A DNA stretch of 7,741 nt from Kangiella sp. (GTDB lineage Bacteria; Pseudomonadota; Gammaproteobacteria; Enterobacterales; Kangiellaceae), in NCBI GenBank assembly GCA_026195755.1, contig JAPHRL010000174.1, positions 1 to 7,741 of the forward strand, written 5' to 3'. Shown one piece after another: positions 1-6,680 of the stretch (the first letter of the stretch is position 1; each line of letters starts with the position of its first letter). Made by a program: the position numbers and the translations under genes. Under the pieces are notes generated by a model. The model ran no database searches. It saw only the letters and a list, made by a program, of their open reading frames with translations, and had not been told where the DNA came from.

Positions 1-181
1 CTTTACTATCTAAGTCAGCAATGGCAGACAAAGCTGATTTGGCTAAATCATCGACTTCAGACTCCTCTTCATAACGCTCAAAAAAATCATCAAGAATCTC
101 TAAATTTTTTTTAGCGACTACCGATGATGCTGATAGCGCACTCTGCTGTATTGCGGAAACTAACTCTTCTAAATTAATCAT
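1..181 (-). CDS. Partial DUF2589-like protein, N-terminal 60 residues
   Basis: This is the start of a minus-strand gene that runs off the left edge; 60 complete codons are visible, beginning MINLEELVSAIQQSAL. The start is supported by a good Shine-Dalgarno (AAGGGAG on the minus strand) about seven bases before the ATG. The visible part is predicted to be mostly helical and is acidic in the middle (DDFFERYEEESEVDD), with no signal peptide or membrane segment, so a cytoplasmic protein is likely. The opening, an LxxLVSAIQQS-type helix followed by KKNLEILDDFFE, resembles what I recall of the DUF2589 family, whose function is unknown. That label rests on memory of the family pattern. The gene is divergent from the large regulator at 404, with a 222-base shared regulatory region, so it is a natural candidate target of that regulator. 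The missing C-terminus prevents a firmer call. Confidence 0.75.
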   Translation of the reverse strand, partial: MINLEELVSAIQQSALSASSVVAKKNLEILDDFFERYEEESEVDDLAKSALSAIADLDSK

Positions 182-214
182 CGTTTTACTCCCTTAAATA
201 AGTCATATTTGCAT

Positions 215-231
215 CTGCTGACAAACAGCAG
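215..231. promoter_or_regulatory. Perfect 6-bp inverted repeat in the leader of the DUF2589-like gene
   Basis: CTGCTG and CAGCAG are separated by ACAAA. An outer GCAT (211-214) can pair with ATGC (234-237) across a two-base bulge. The repeat lies 34 bases upstream of the left gene's ATG, so it is either a 5'-leader hairpin in that transcript or a protein-binding palindrome. No T-run follows it on either strand, so a terminator role is unlikely. Confidence 0.4.
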
Positions 232-365
232 TCATGCGGTTAGGATGATTAAGTTATGCAAAAGATTGAGATGAAAGTCCTTCTGAAAAGCTGGAGAAAG
301 CTTGCGGAAAACTGGACATTAAAAAAACAATATATTTCAAATAGTTAGGCAGCAACAATAATTTT

Positions 366-390
366 GACAATAGCCATAAAAGACAATAGC
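366..390 (+). promoter_or_regulatory. Tandem 9-base direct repeat, candidate operator of the STAND regulator
   Basis: GACAATAGC occurs twice (366-374 and 382-390), separated by the seven bases CATAAAA, with a 16-base period. The second copy ends 13 bases before the ATG at 404. Winged-helix proteins of the OmpR/PhoB/CadC type bind tandem half-sites, so autoregulation is an attractive inference. The classic Pho-box period is 11 bases, however, so the spacing here is not canonical. A TTGACA at 364-369 overlaps the first copy but has no matching -10. Confidence 0.4.
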
Positions 391-403
391 TGAAGAGAGA
401 ACG

Positions 404-3400
404 ATGAAAAACAAACCAATTAAAGTTGGTGAATGGCTTGTGGACGTTGAAAGCAATCAAATGCAACTGATTAAAGACAGCGAACAGCAAGTCATATTTG
501 AACCTAAAGTCATGAATGTGCTTGCTTGTTTAATCGAACATGCAGGTCAGGTCGTCAGCACAGAAACCTTGATTGACCGTTGCTGGCCGAATCAATTTCT
601 CAGTGACAACCCATTACATAAGTGTATCAACCAGCTCAGGAAAGCATTTAAAGACACCTCCCGCAGCTCCACTTACATCCAGACAGTTCCTAAGCGGGGT
701 TACCGCTTGTTAGCGCCGGTTGATACAGAGTTTGATCCTCAAAAAAATCATGACATCAAACCTCCCTACCCCGGTCCACGTGCTTTTAATGACAGTGAAA
801 GCAAACTCTTTTATGGGCGTGACTATCAGGTCCAAGAACTACTTTACCAAATAAAACAACGCAGCATCAGCAATCATAAAGGCAACATATTACTGATCGG
901 CGAAGCAGGTGTAGGTAAAAGCTCATTGATACACGCCGGGCTTAGAGCTGAGCTGGCTAGTTTTAACATTGATTTTGACACTATTGATGGACATGCTTCA
1001 GAGCAGGTGTTTAAACAACAACTAGAGGGCTTGAAAGCACGCTATATCAACAGTGACAGCTCTCCCCACAAAACAGACATCAAACCAGCCCTCATTCTGA
1101 TTGATCATTTAGAACTCACGTCATTAATCATGCAAACCGATGATCAATCGTTACGCTTGGACACAACACAAAGAGCCACTCAACTACTGAAACTGGCCAA
1201 CCAGCTCAATCAAACAACTGAAATCACCTTAATGATCTGCTTGCGGCCATTCGATTTAGCCATGCTCAGAAAAACTGAATACCACTCTTTATGCAGGGGC
1301 GAGCTTTACTTGCTGGATAAACCGAGTACCACCGAAATTTACTTAGCGATTACTCAGCCAGCTACTCAATATCAATTGGACTTTGAAGTAAGCCCAAAGA
1401 CAGGTATGACGCTCGCTCAAGAGTTACACAAACTGTGCATTGTGAATCAGTTGTCACTGAAACAACTACAAGGACTGCTCTACGAGTTGTGTCAAAGGAC
1501 TAGCAACAGACAGCTCACTTTTGAAAGTTTCGAGCAGATCAAGCGAGAAAGAAACGACCTATGGTTAAATCGGAAATCACATATAATTAAAGAATTCCAA
1601 ACCACTTCCGAAACGTTAAGCCCATTACTGAAGAAACTGATCAAGGTAAAATTTGACGGCGCCTTTCACATTAAGCTCACTGGAGCGCCACTGGCCAACT
1701 TTGATAATCCACCAATATTAGTTCTGATCAGTCAGCTAATCGACAACAAGTTACTAACCTGCCATATCAAAAATGACCAAGTATTTATCAAATTTATAGA
1801 CCAAGCAGTTATTCATGCCCTGCCCTTTACTCAACAATGGGTCAACAAACATTATCAAAGCCTGATCAGTAAGGAACATATTTCAGCTAACTGTGAGCTT
1901 TGGCTGACCCATAACAAAAGTAACGGCTATTTATTATCACCTGGCAAGCCGCTGGAAGATGCCAAACAATTACTTGAACTCAATCAAAAAGACCTAGCTC
2001 ACAACCACAGAGAATACATACAAGCTTCACTCAAAGCCGTTAATCAAAAACAACGATTTAAAAGGCTCATGATTAGCGCCGTCTGTATCCTGTCATTGAT
2101 TTCCACTAGCGCCTTATTAGTGGCCAATAATGCCAGAATTAGCCAGCAAAATGCCAGGCACGATGCAGAACAACTGATTTCATTCATGAATCAGGAGCTT
2201 AAACGAGAGCTGATACCATTAGGCAAACTAGACTTAATGGAAAGTCTTGGTATCGAGATATTGGAATATTTCAGAAATAGTGGTATTAACAATGTGAATG
2301 CCACATTACATACAGCAATGGCACAAAAGTTATTGGGCGAAGTTTATACTCAACAAGGACAGCGCAACAAAGCTAAGAACCACTTCGAACAGGCACAAAC
2401 TCTATTAAACGAAATACTCCATCAGCAACCACAGCTACCAAAAGCCATCTTCGAATTAGGACAGGTCAATTACTGGAAAGGTTACCTTGCTTATCGTGAT
2501 ACTCATTACTCCCAAGCCAAAGAGTTTTGGAACCAATATTACCAACTATCAGAACAACTACTTACCCTTGATGAGCATAATAGCCAATACCAGAATGAGC
2601 TATCCTACGCCCACAATAATCTAGGTACGCTAGCGCTACTTCTTCATCAGCATCAGGATGCGCTATATCATTTCCAGGAATCCGCGCAGATAAAGCTACA
2701 ACTAATTGCTGAATCATCCATTGATGTACAAATTGAGCTTGTCGATACCTATTCATGGATTGCTCGGACTTACGATTATTTAGGCCAGACCAAGAAGAGC
2801 CACAACAACTATGAGAAGCAACTGCACTCGCTCATAAGCATCAACAAACATAACAACAGCTCTAAATCGCAACTGTATTACCTTGCAGTAGCCCACCAAA
2901 ATATGGCTAATATGAACTTTATCCTGAATAACCTAGAGGATGCACTGGCTGATTTGAAGCGCTCATTAACCATACTCAATGAGTTAATTGATTACGAACC
3001 CAGCAACGTGGAATATCAAGAATCTAAAGTCTTTACTTTGACCATGATCGGACAGATCTATCGACTACTACAGCAGTATGATTTATCGCAACTGCACTTG
3101 AGCCAATCACTAACAATGGCACAATCTCTCGCCCAACCACAAACACAGTCAAAAAAAGCACACTTCTATCTAAGCAAGATTCGTTATGAGATGGGGCGCT
3201 ATCAGCAATCGCAAGACCATTTAAAAAGTGCTTATAATAATTATCAAAGAGCTTTGACACAAAATCTTAACGAATCCAACGATAGCTATCACCAAGAATT
3301 AGTTGCATTAATTCATCTAAGGCTTGCTGAGATCGCCTTTATGGAGTTTGGAAGCAATGCTTCTAAGCAACAAGCAGAAGCGCACTTACGCAAAGCCCAA

Positions 3401-3586
3401 GAGTTATTTGTAGAATTAATAAAGAATAATAAATCGGTACGCTATCGACTTCCCTACTGCCTAATAACGTTCTATCTTAACGAACGGGATACGACTCAGT
3501 GCTTTGACTCAAACAGCAACCAACTCAGCGAGCCAATAGAACACCCAGAATTTACAAACAACTTTGATATACCTATAGCAAACTAA
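404..3586 (+). CDS. Transmembrane CadC-like regulator: winged helix, STAND NTPase, TPR domain
   Basis: Residues about 5-104 form an OmpR/PhoB-type winged helix: the FEPKVMNVLACLIEHAGQVVS region, LRKAF, and the terminal VPKRGYRLL beta wing. PYPGPRAF (121-128) and LFYGRD (135-140) mark entry to an nSTAND1-like NTPase. Its Walker A is GEAGVGKS (166-173), its Walker B-like strand is ALILIDHLE (229-237), and a LMICLRPF strand carries Arg281. RFKR (551-554) precedes a single membrane segment (about 555-575). ISFMNQELKREL and PLGKLDLMESLG follow, a motif I recall after the membrane segment in STAND/TPR regulators. Helical TPR-like repeats run from about 635 to 1005. The positive-inside rule puts the N-terminus in the cytoplasm and the TPR region in the periplasm. 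The likely role is a one-component sensor that oligomerises with ATP and binds DNA; its ligand is unknown. A purine-rich GAAGAGAGA before the ATG supports the start. Confidence 0.93.
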   Translation: MKNKPIKVGEWLVDVESNQMQLIKDSEQQVIFEPKVMNVLACLIEHAGQVVSTETLIDRCWPNQFLSDNPLHKCINQLRKAFKDTSRSSTYIQTVPKRGYRLLAPVDTEFDPQKNHDIKPPYPGPRAFNDSESKLFYGRDYQVQELLYQIKQRSISNHKGNILLIGEAGVGKSSLIHAGLRAELASFNIDFDTIDGHASEQVFKQQLEGLKARYINSDSSPHKTDIKPALILIDHLELTSLIMQTDDQSLRLDTTQRATQLLKLANQLNQTTEITLMICLRPFDLAMLRKTEYHSLCRGELYLLDKPSTTEIYLAITQPATQYQLDFEVSPKTGMTLAQELHKLCIVNQLSLKQLQGLLYELCQRTSNRQLTFESFEQIKRERNDLWLNRKSHIIKEFQTTSETLSPLLKKLIKVKFDGAFHIKLTGAPLANFDNPPILVLISQLIDNKLLTCHIKNDQVFIKFIDQAVIHALPFTQQWVNKHYQSLISKEHISANCELWLTHNKSNGYLLSPGKPLEDAKQLLELNQKDLAHNHREYIQASLKAVNQKQRFKRLMISAVCILSLISTSALLVANNARISQQNARHDAEQLISFMNQELKRELIPLGKLDLMESLGIEILEYFRNSGINNVNATLHTAMAQKLLGEVYTQQGQRNKAKNHFEQAQTLLNEILHQQPQLPKAIFELGQVNYWKGYLAYRDTHYSQAKEFWNQYYQLSEQLLTLDEHNSQYQNELSYAHNNLGTLALLLHQHQDALYHFQESAQIKLQLIAESSIDVQIELVDTYSWIARTYDYLGQTKKSHNNYEKQLHSLISINKHNNSSKSQLYYLAVAHQNMANMNFILNNLEDALADLKRSLTILNELIDYEPSNVEYQESKVFTLTMIGQIYRLLQQYDLSQLHLSQSLTMAQSLAQPQTQSKKAHFYLSKIRYEMGRYQQSQDHLKSAYNNYQRALTQNLNESNDSYHQELVALIHLRLAEIAFMEFGSNASKQQAEAHLRKAQELFVELIKNNKSVRYRLPYCLITFYLNERDTTQCFDSNSNQLSEPIEHPEFTNNFDIPIAN

Positions 3587-3599
3587 CAAAGGAAAACTT

Positions 3600-3950
3600 A
3601 TGAAAACAGAACTTACCGTGGTTTATGTTGGAGTGAATGGAAACTCCAATCTGGGGAAATATTTTTACAGCTATGATCCAGCAATATTGCTGGTCGAAGA
3701 TTGTGAGTGCCCAATCAACTTTGTTTTATCCGAAGAGACACAACCACACTACAAGATCATAGATATGTTCGTCTCAGGTTCTGGCAAGCAATTTAAAGAT
3801 ATCAAAATTGCCGACGATGGACGAAGTATTAGCTTTGTCGATATCAATAGTAAAAAGCAACTAATTAGTTTGTCTATATTGGTTAAAGACACCAAACTAG
3901 GCCACCTGGTCAACTGCGATCCTCAAGTTATGAATAAGCCACCAAACTAA
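3600..3950 (+). CDS. Small DP-EP-like protein, function unknown
   Basis: This gene starts 13 bases after the regulator stop and has a good ribosome site (AAAGGAAAA before ATG), so co-transcription with the regulator is very likely. The 116-residue product has no signal peptide or membrane segment. Alternating hydrophobic strands (LTVVYVGV, AILLVED, SISFVDINS, LISLSILVK) suggest a beta-sandwich. The C-terminal motif DPQVMNKPP (107-115), preceded by Gly-His-Leu-Val-Asn-Cys, resembles the ending of the DP-EP family, small beta proteins of marine gammaproteobacteria with no assigned function. I recall that family by its ending only, so the label is tentative. Three cysteines are present (35, 37, 106); the CEC pair followed by a C-terminal Cys could bind metal, although nothing else supports that. 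Its placement suggests an effector or accessory protein of the regulator. Confidence 0.85.
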   Translation: MKTELTVVYVGVNGNSNLGKYFYSYDPAILLVEDCECPINFVLSEETQPHYKIIDMFVSGSGKQFKDIKIADDGRSISFVDINSKKQLISLSILVKDTKLGHLVNCDPQVMNKPPN

Positions 3951-3988
3951 AAGCAGCGTTGGCGCAGAGGGGCCAAGATGGTGTTACC

Positions 3989-4068
3989 CTGAAATTCATT
4001 CAGACAATCTCAGAATGGCGTCAACATAAAATTTATTCAGGATCCGGAGCGGGACATTGTCTCGCCCC
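3989..4068. repeat. Degenerate palindromic repeat segment
   Basis: Two related units occur here: AAATTCATTCAG (3992-4003) and AAATTTATTCAG (4029-4040) match at 11 of 12 bases. CTGAA/TTCAG (3989-3993 and 3999-4003) can form a small hairpin around the first. A longer imperfect hairpin, GCGGGACA against TGTCTCGC with a G-T pair, occupies about 4046-4068. The density of partial palindromes in non-coding DNA is typical of decayed dispersed repeats. Confidence 0.5.
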
Positions 4069-4099
4069 TACGACTGTGCGGTTTGTAGATACAACTTAT

Positions 4100-4150
4100 A
4101 GGATGGGTTATACCCAAAGGGCAGTCTCGGCGTCAGCCGTAACCCATCCT
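4100..4150. repeat. REP/MITE-like inverted repeat, 11-bp perfect arms
   Basis: AGGATGGGTTA (4100-4110) and TAACCCATCCT (4140-4150) are perfect inverted repeats around a 29-base core. The core has its own small CGGC/GCCG hairpin (4128-4131 and 4136-4139) and a CCC/GGG pair (4113-4121). GGATGGGTTA...TAACCCATCC elements are, to my knowledge, common dispersed non-coding repeats in gammaproteobacterial genomes. At 51 bases it is far too short to encode a transposase, so any mobility would depend on one elsewhere in the genome. Confidence 0.6.
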
Positions 4151-4334
4151 TTGCTGATGAGACTCTGACAAACTTTGTTCATACAGGTCATTTAAGATAT
4201 AGCTACCAAGGCTATTGAATGCAAAACAGACGCTAAATTTTGTACATTTAGTTATTTTAGACTTCAGCTATGCTGATTTTATGCCGTGTAAATCTTTTAA
4301 GTTGAACTTTTCCGATAATTCTGATAAATCTCTT

Positions 4335-4364
4335 TTGACGCAATTCAAACCTTACAGCTATGGA
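4335..4364 (+). promoter_or_regulatory. Weak candidate promoter for the 4398 gene
   Basis: TTGACG (4335-4340) matches the -35 consensus at five of six positions. TATGGA, 18 bases further on (4359-4364), matches the -10 only in its first three positions. The location, about 35 bases before the ATG, is reasonable, but the -10 is poor and the call is tentative. Confidence 0.25.
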
Positions 4365-4397
4365 CGTGTACGGATGCGACCTTAAGGGGTAAAAAAA

Positions 4398-5675
4398 ATG
4401 TTAGCCAACTTTAAGACTTTAATAGGGGTTGTTTCTGTTGTCGTTTTATTGATGTGGACAGCGCCAAGTGCCGCCGACAAACTACATCCACGCTGGGAAG
4501 AAGCAAGAAATCGGTTTAATGCTCTCTACGATGCTGCAGAAAGGAATGACCCTGGCGCGGCCGAGTTGCTGGAAAGCTCTCTAATCAAAGCTATAGATGA
4601 TTGTAAAAACGAACCTGCATGCTGGAACACGAGCGGTCAAAGACAAAACACCATTCAAATCTATCAAATTAATGAACAGCTGGACTCAGCAACTCAAGTG
4701 CACGTTGATGCAGGCGTTGCGTTTTTATTAGCTGGCTATCGATGTCGATTTCCAAAGTACCAATGCGGCTCAATGACCCCAGCCTTTTTTGAGCGTTCAA
4801 TGAATTTGGGTTATCCACTTGGTATTGTATGGCACATTGAAATACGTAAACCAGGATTTGAAAACCTTAGCTTAAACCATAAGATTTTATTAGGTGTAGC
4901 ATCTGACCTAGGCTCAATTAGAGCAACGAATTACCTAGCCAAGAGCTACGAAAGTAACGACAAACCAATTAAGGCCGTGGAGCTATTCGAGAAAATATTA
5001 AAGCTTTCTCCTACCAAGGCTGAACGTTCGGCTGCAGAAAAAAATATTGCAAGGCTGAGCCCTCTTCGAAATGAGAGGTTAGCAGCTCAGAATGCAAAAA
5101 AATCAGCCGAGCAAGCAGCAGAACAGCGTGAACTCCAAGCTCTCCTTGATTCAATCACTGACTTAAGTGGATATAACTCTTGCCCGGTTCGAGCTTTATA
5201 CGGATTAGAACAAATCAATGGCATGGGTAGAAATCAACTAAAGGAAGTAAATACGACACTTGAATCTTACCGGCAGTCAATAATTTGTCGTCAAGAACAA
5301 CTTGAAAAGGTGAGCGCCTCTTATGACTCCGCGATAGCCGGTAAGTTTGCGTTAGCTGTTGCCACCTCAAATCAAGTAAAGCAGTTTGAAACGATATACA
5401 AACGTGAAATTGAACGGTTAAACAGTGACGTAATACTCTACAATAAATATGTTGCAGCTTATAACAAGCGTGACGCTTCACAAAGCCAGCAAGTAGTACA
5501 AACGACAACAATAAAACGACAGCCAAAGCCAAGTAAGCAGTCTGATACAAGCAAGGCTGACGAGTTTTTCCGACGTCAGCAAATTTACGACAACTGTCAA
5601 GATGAAGGCGCTGGCATGTGGGAGTTAAGAGACCGAGTTGAAGCTTGTCTGCGTCGCAACGGTTATTACAACTAG
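4398..5675 (+). CDS. Exported coiled-coil protein with paired cysteines, function unknown
   Basis: I do not recognise the family. The ATG has a good ribosome site (AAGGGG, 8-base spacer). Residues 1-26 form a signal peptide: Lys6, a hydrophobic core (about 8-20) and TAPSAA before Asp27, a plausible signal peptidase I site. The mature protein is helical, and residues about 125-205 read like Sel1/TPR repeats (AFFERSMNLGYPLG, DLGSIRATNYLAKSY, KAVELFEKILKLSP). A charged Ala/Gln/Glu/Lys-rich stretch at about 207-250 looks like a coiled coil. A polar Gln/Ser/Lys linker (360-386) precedes a C-terminal motif with CQDEGAGMWELRDRVEAC. Eight cysteines fall in four close pairs (69/75, 116/123, 262/297, 400/417), fitting disulfides in the periplasm. 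The gene is probably an operon partner of the zinc-ribbon gene at 5724. Confidence 0.9.
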   Translation: MLANFKTLIGVVSVVVLLMWTAPSAADKLHPRWEEARNRFNALYDAAERNDPGAAELLESSLIKAIDDCKNEPACWNTSGQRQNTIQIYQINEQLDSATQVHVDAGVAFLLAGYRCRFPKYQCGSMTPAFFERSMNLGYPLGIVWHIEIRKPGFENLSLNHKILLGVASDLGSIRATNYLAKSYESNDKPIKAVELFEKILKLSPTKAERSAAEKNIARLSPLRNERLAAQNAKKSAEQAAEQRELQALLDSITDLSGYNSCPVRALYGLEQINGMGRNQLKEVNTTLESYRQSIICRQEQLEKVSASYDSAIAGKFALAVATSNQVKQFETIYKREIERLNSDVILYNKYVAAYNKRDASQSQQVVQTTTIKRQPKPSKQSDTSKADEFFRRQQIYDNCQDEGAGMWELRDRVEACLRRNGYYN

Positions 5676-5723
5676 AGTAGCGAATACAAAAAACTCCTGC
5701 TTACTACATATTAGGAAAAGTGC

Positions 5724-6605
5724 TTGGGTTCATACATTATTGATTGTCCTAGCTGCAAACAAAGGATGCGTATTCCAATTTCTGACAAGGAGTTAGCGAT
5801 TACCTGTCCGAAATGTCGTTATTCATTTAAGCATAGGACTCCTTCTGTCGAAGTTCGCAACACTGAATCAACTGCCAATCAGGCTGGTACAAAATCTTCA
5901 CCAAATCAGACATCCGCGACGGCATCCGAATCAGATGGTGCAGATATTCAACCCCAATCGCCCGCAACACAAACTTCGCCGGATCGATTCTCAGGAGCTG
6001 CTATCGGGATAATTCTCCTACTTGGTTTAGCCATTGCTTTTGCTATTTATGCATTAGGACTTGCGCCTATCATAGATAACGGTTGGGTACTATTGTGTAT
6101 CATTTTTGGCATATTATTGGTTTATCAACTACTTGCCCAGTTTAACGATGATTATGGGCTTAAACGCTCAGTTCGCTCTCGTTACAGAGTCGCATTTTCT
6201 CTTGCAAGTCTGCACTCAATCGTGGCCTTTTCCTTCATCTTGGGTTTTGCTATGCCACATGTTACGCCCTCGAAAGTTGTTTCTGGATTTTATTCGCTGT
6301 TCAAAGAAACCACTTACCTGCACTCGGATAGCTTCGGTGCATCGTTGCAACAGTATTTTTCAGATCTACCTATTACCCGTAACTCAATCATTAGCCAAGA
6401 GCAGTTCAATAAATGCGTTGGGATAGCAAGTGATTTAGATATCGGATTAAAACAGCAACTAACCGATAAAAGTCAGGCGCTAAATATATTGTGGCTTGAA
6501 AACTGCATTGGTAAAGTTGATGTTCGTTATTACGATACAGTATGCTCAGCAGATGCATCTCGGCCTGTAATATGCGATCAATTTTTAAAGGATGAGTCAG
6601 ACTAG
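5724..6605 (+). CDS. Zinc-ribbon membrane protein with three membrane segments
   Basis: The start is TTG, seven bases after an AGGA ribosome site (5713-5716). The first in-frame ATG would remove half of the zinc ribbon, so TTG is well supported. The N-terminus carries CPSC (8-11) and CPKC (28-31), a four-cysteine ribbon resembling the MJ0042-type zinc-ribbon leader found on many bacterial membrane proteins. A low-complexity Ser/Thr/Gln linker (about 39-88) follows, then membrane segments at about 91-113, 119-139 and 155-178. With the ribbon in the cytoplasm, three crossings place the C-terminal 115 residues in the periplasm. That domain has four cysteines (231, 261, 274, 284), possibly two disulfides. 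The gene follows the exported protein gene by 48 bases with no terminator, suggesting a shared transcript and perhaps a joint envelope role. The function is unknown. Confidence 0.88.
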   Translation: MGSYIIDCPSCKQRMRIPISDKELAITCPKCRYSFKHRTPSVEVRNTESTANQAGTKSSPNQTSATASESDGADIQPQSPATQTSPDRFSGAAIGIILLLGLAIAFAIYALGLAPIIDNGWVLLCIIFGILLVYQLLAQFNDDYGLKRSVRSRYRVAFSLASLHSIVAFSFILGFAMPHVTPSKVVSGFYSLFKETTYLHSDSFGASLQQYFSDLPITRNSIISQEQFNKCVGIASDLDIGLKQQLTDKSQALNILWLENCIGKVDVRYYDTVCSADASRPVICDQFLKDESD

Positions 6606-6680
6606 AAGTCTAGTATTGAAAGAAAATAGTACCAATAGGTCCTAGGCTTTAGCGTGTAATATTAAGGGACTCTGTAATAC
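6606..6680. other. Convergent intergenic gap with only weak hairpins
   Basis: Two genes converge on these 75 bases. ACTAG/CTAGT (6601-6614) forms a five-base stem overlapping the stop codon of the left gene, and TAGG-T-CCTA is a short palindrome near 6636. Neither has a T-run, so no convincing factor-independent terminator is seen for either gene. Confidence 0.4.

Larger units (their letters stand above)
3951..4397. other. Intergenic region of 447 bases: dispersed repeat plus leader, no gene
   Basis: The first 200 bases are a mosaic of inverted repeats (listed separately). A 69-codon open frame crosses the repeat at 3959-4168, but it starts with TTG, lacks a ribosome site and reads straight through the palindromes, so it is not called. 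From 4151 to 4397 the sequence becomes AT-rich. It holds a CTAAAT/ATTTAG inverted repeat (4233-4251), two copies of CAGCTATG (4265 and 4355) and the leader of the gene at 4398. No clear factor-independent terminator for the 404-3950 operon is visible. Confidence 0.6.

Noticed and set aside
364..392. Perfect TTGACA as a -35 for the regulator
   Set aside because: The hexamer 17 bases further on, TAGCTG, is a poor -10. Transcription would begin within a few bases of the ATG, losing the ribosome site.
254..490. Minus-strand open frame of 78 codons opposite the regulator start
   Set aside because: It overlaps the regulator's coding start and its upstream region, has no clear ribosome site, and its hydrophobic look comes from the complement of a Lys/Asn-rich sequence.
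3959..4168. Plus-strand open frame of 69 codons from TTG
   Set aside because: It has no ribosome site and reads through the palindromic repeats; its composition reflects the repeats rather than a protein.
5215..5550. Minus-strand open frame of 111 codons within the exported protein gene
   Set aside because: It lies wholly inside a well-supported gene with signal peptide and ribosome site, and reads as an antisense shadow.
6106..6426. Plus-strand open frame of 106 codons within the zinc-ribbon gene
   Set aside because: It is an out-of-frame reading of a coding region whose own frame gives coherent membrane segments and has a ribosome site.
6599..6614. Hairpin at the end of the zinc-ribbon gene as a terminator
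   Set aside because: The stem is only five bases, AT-rich, and has no T-run.
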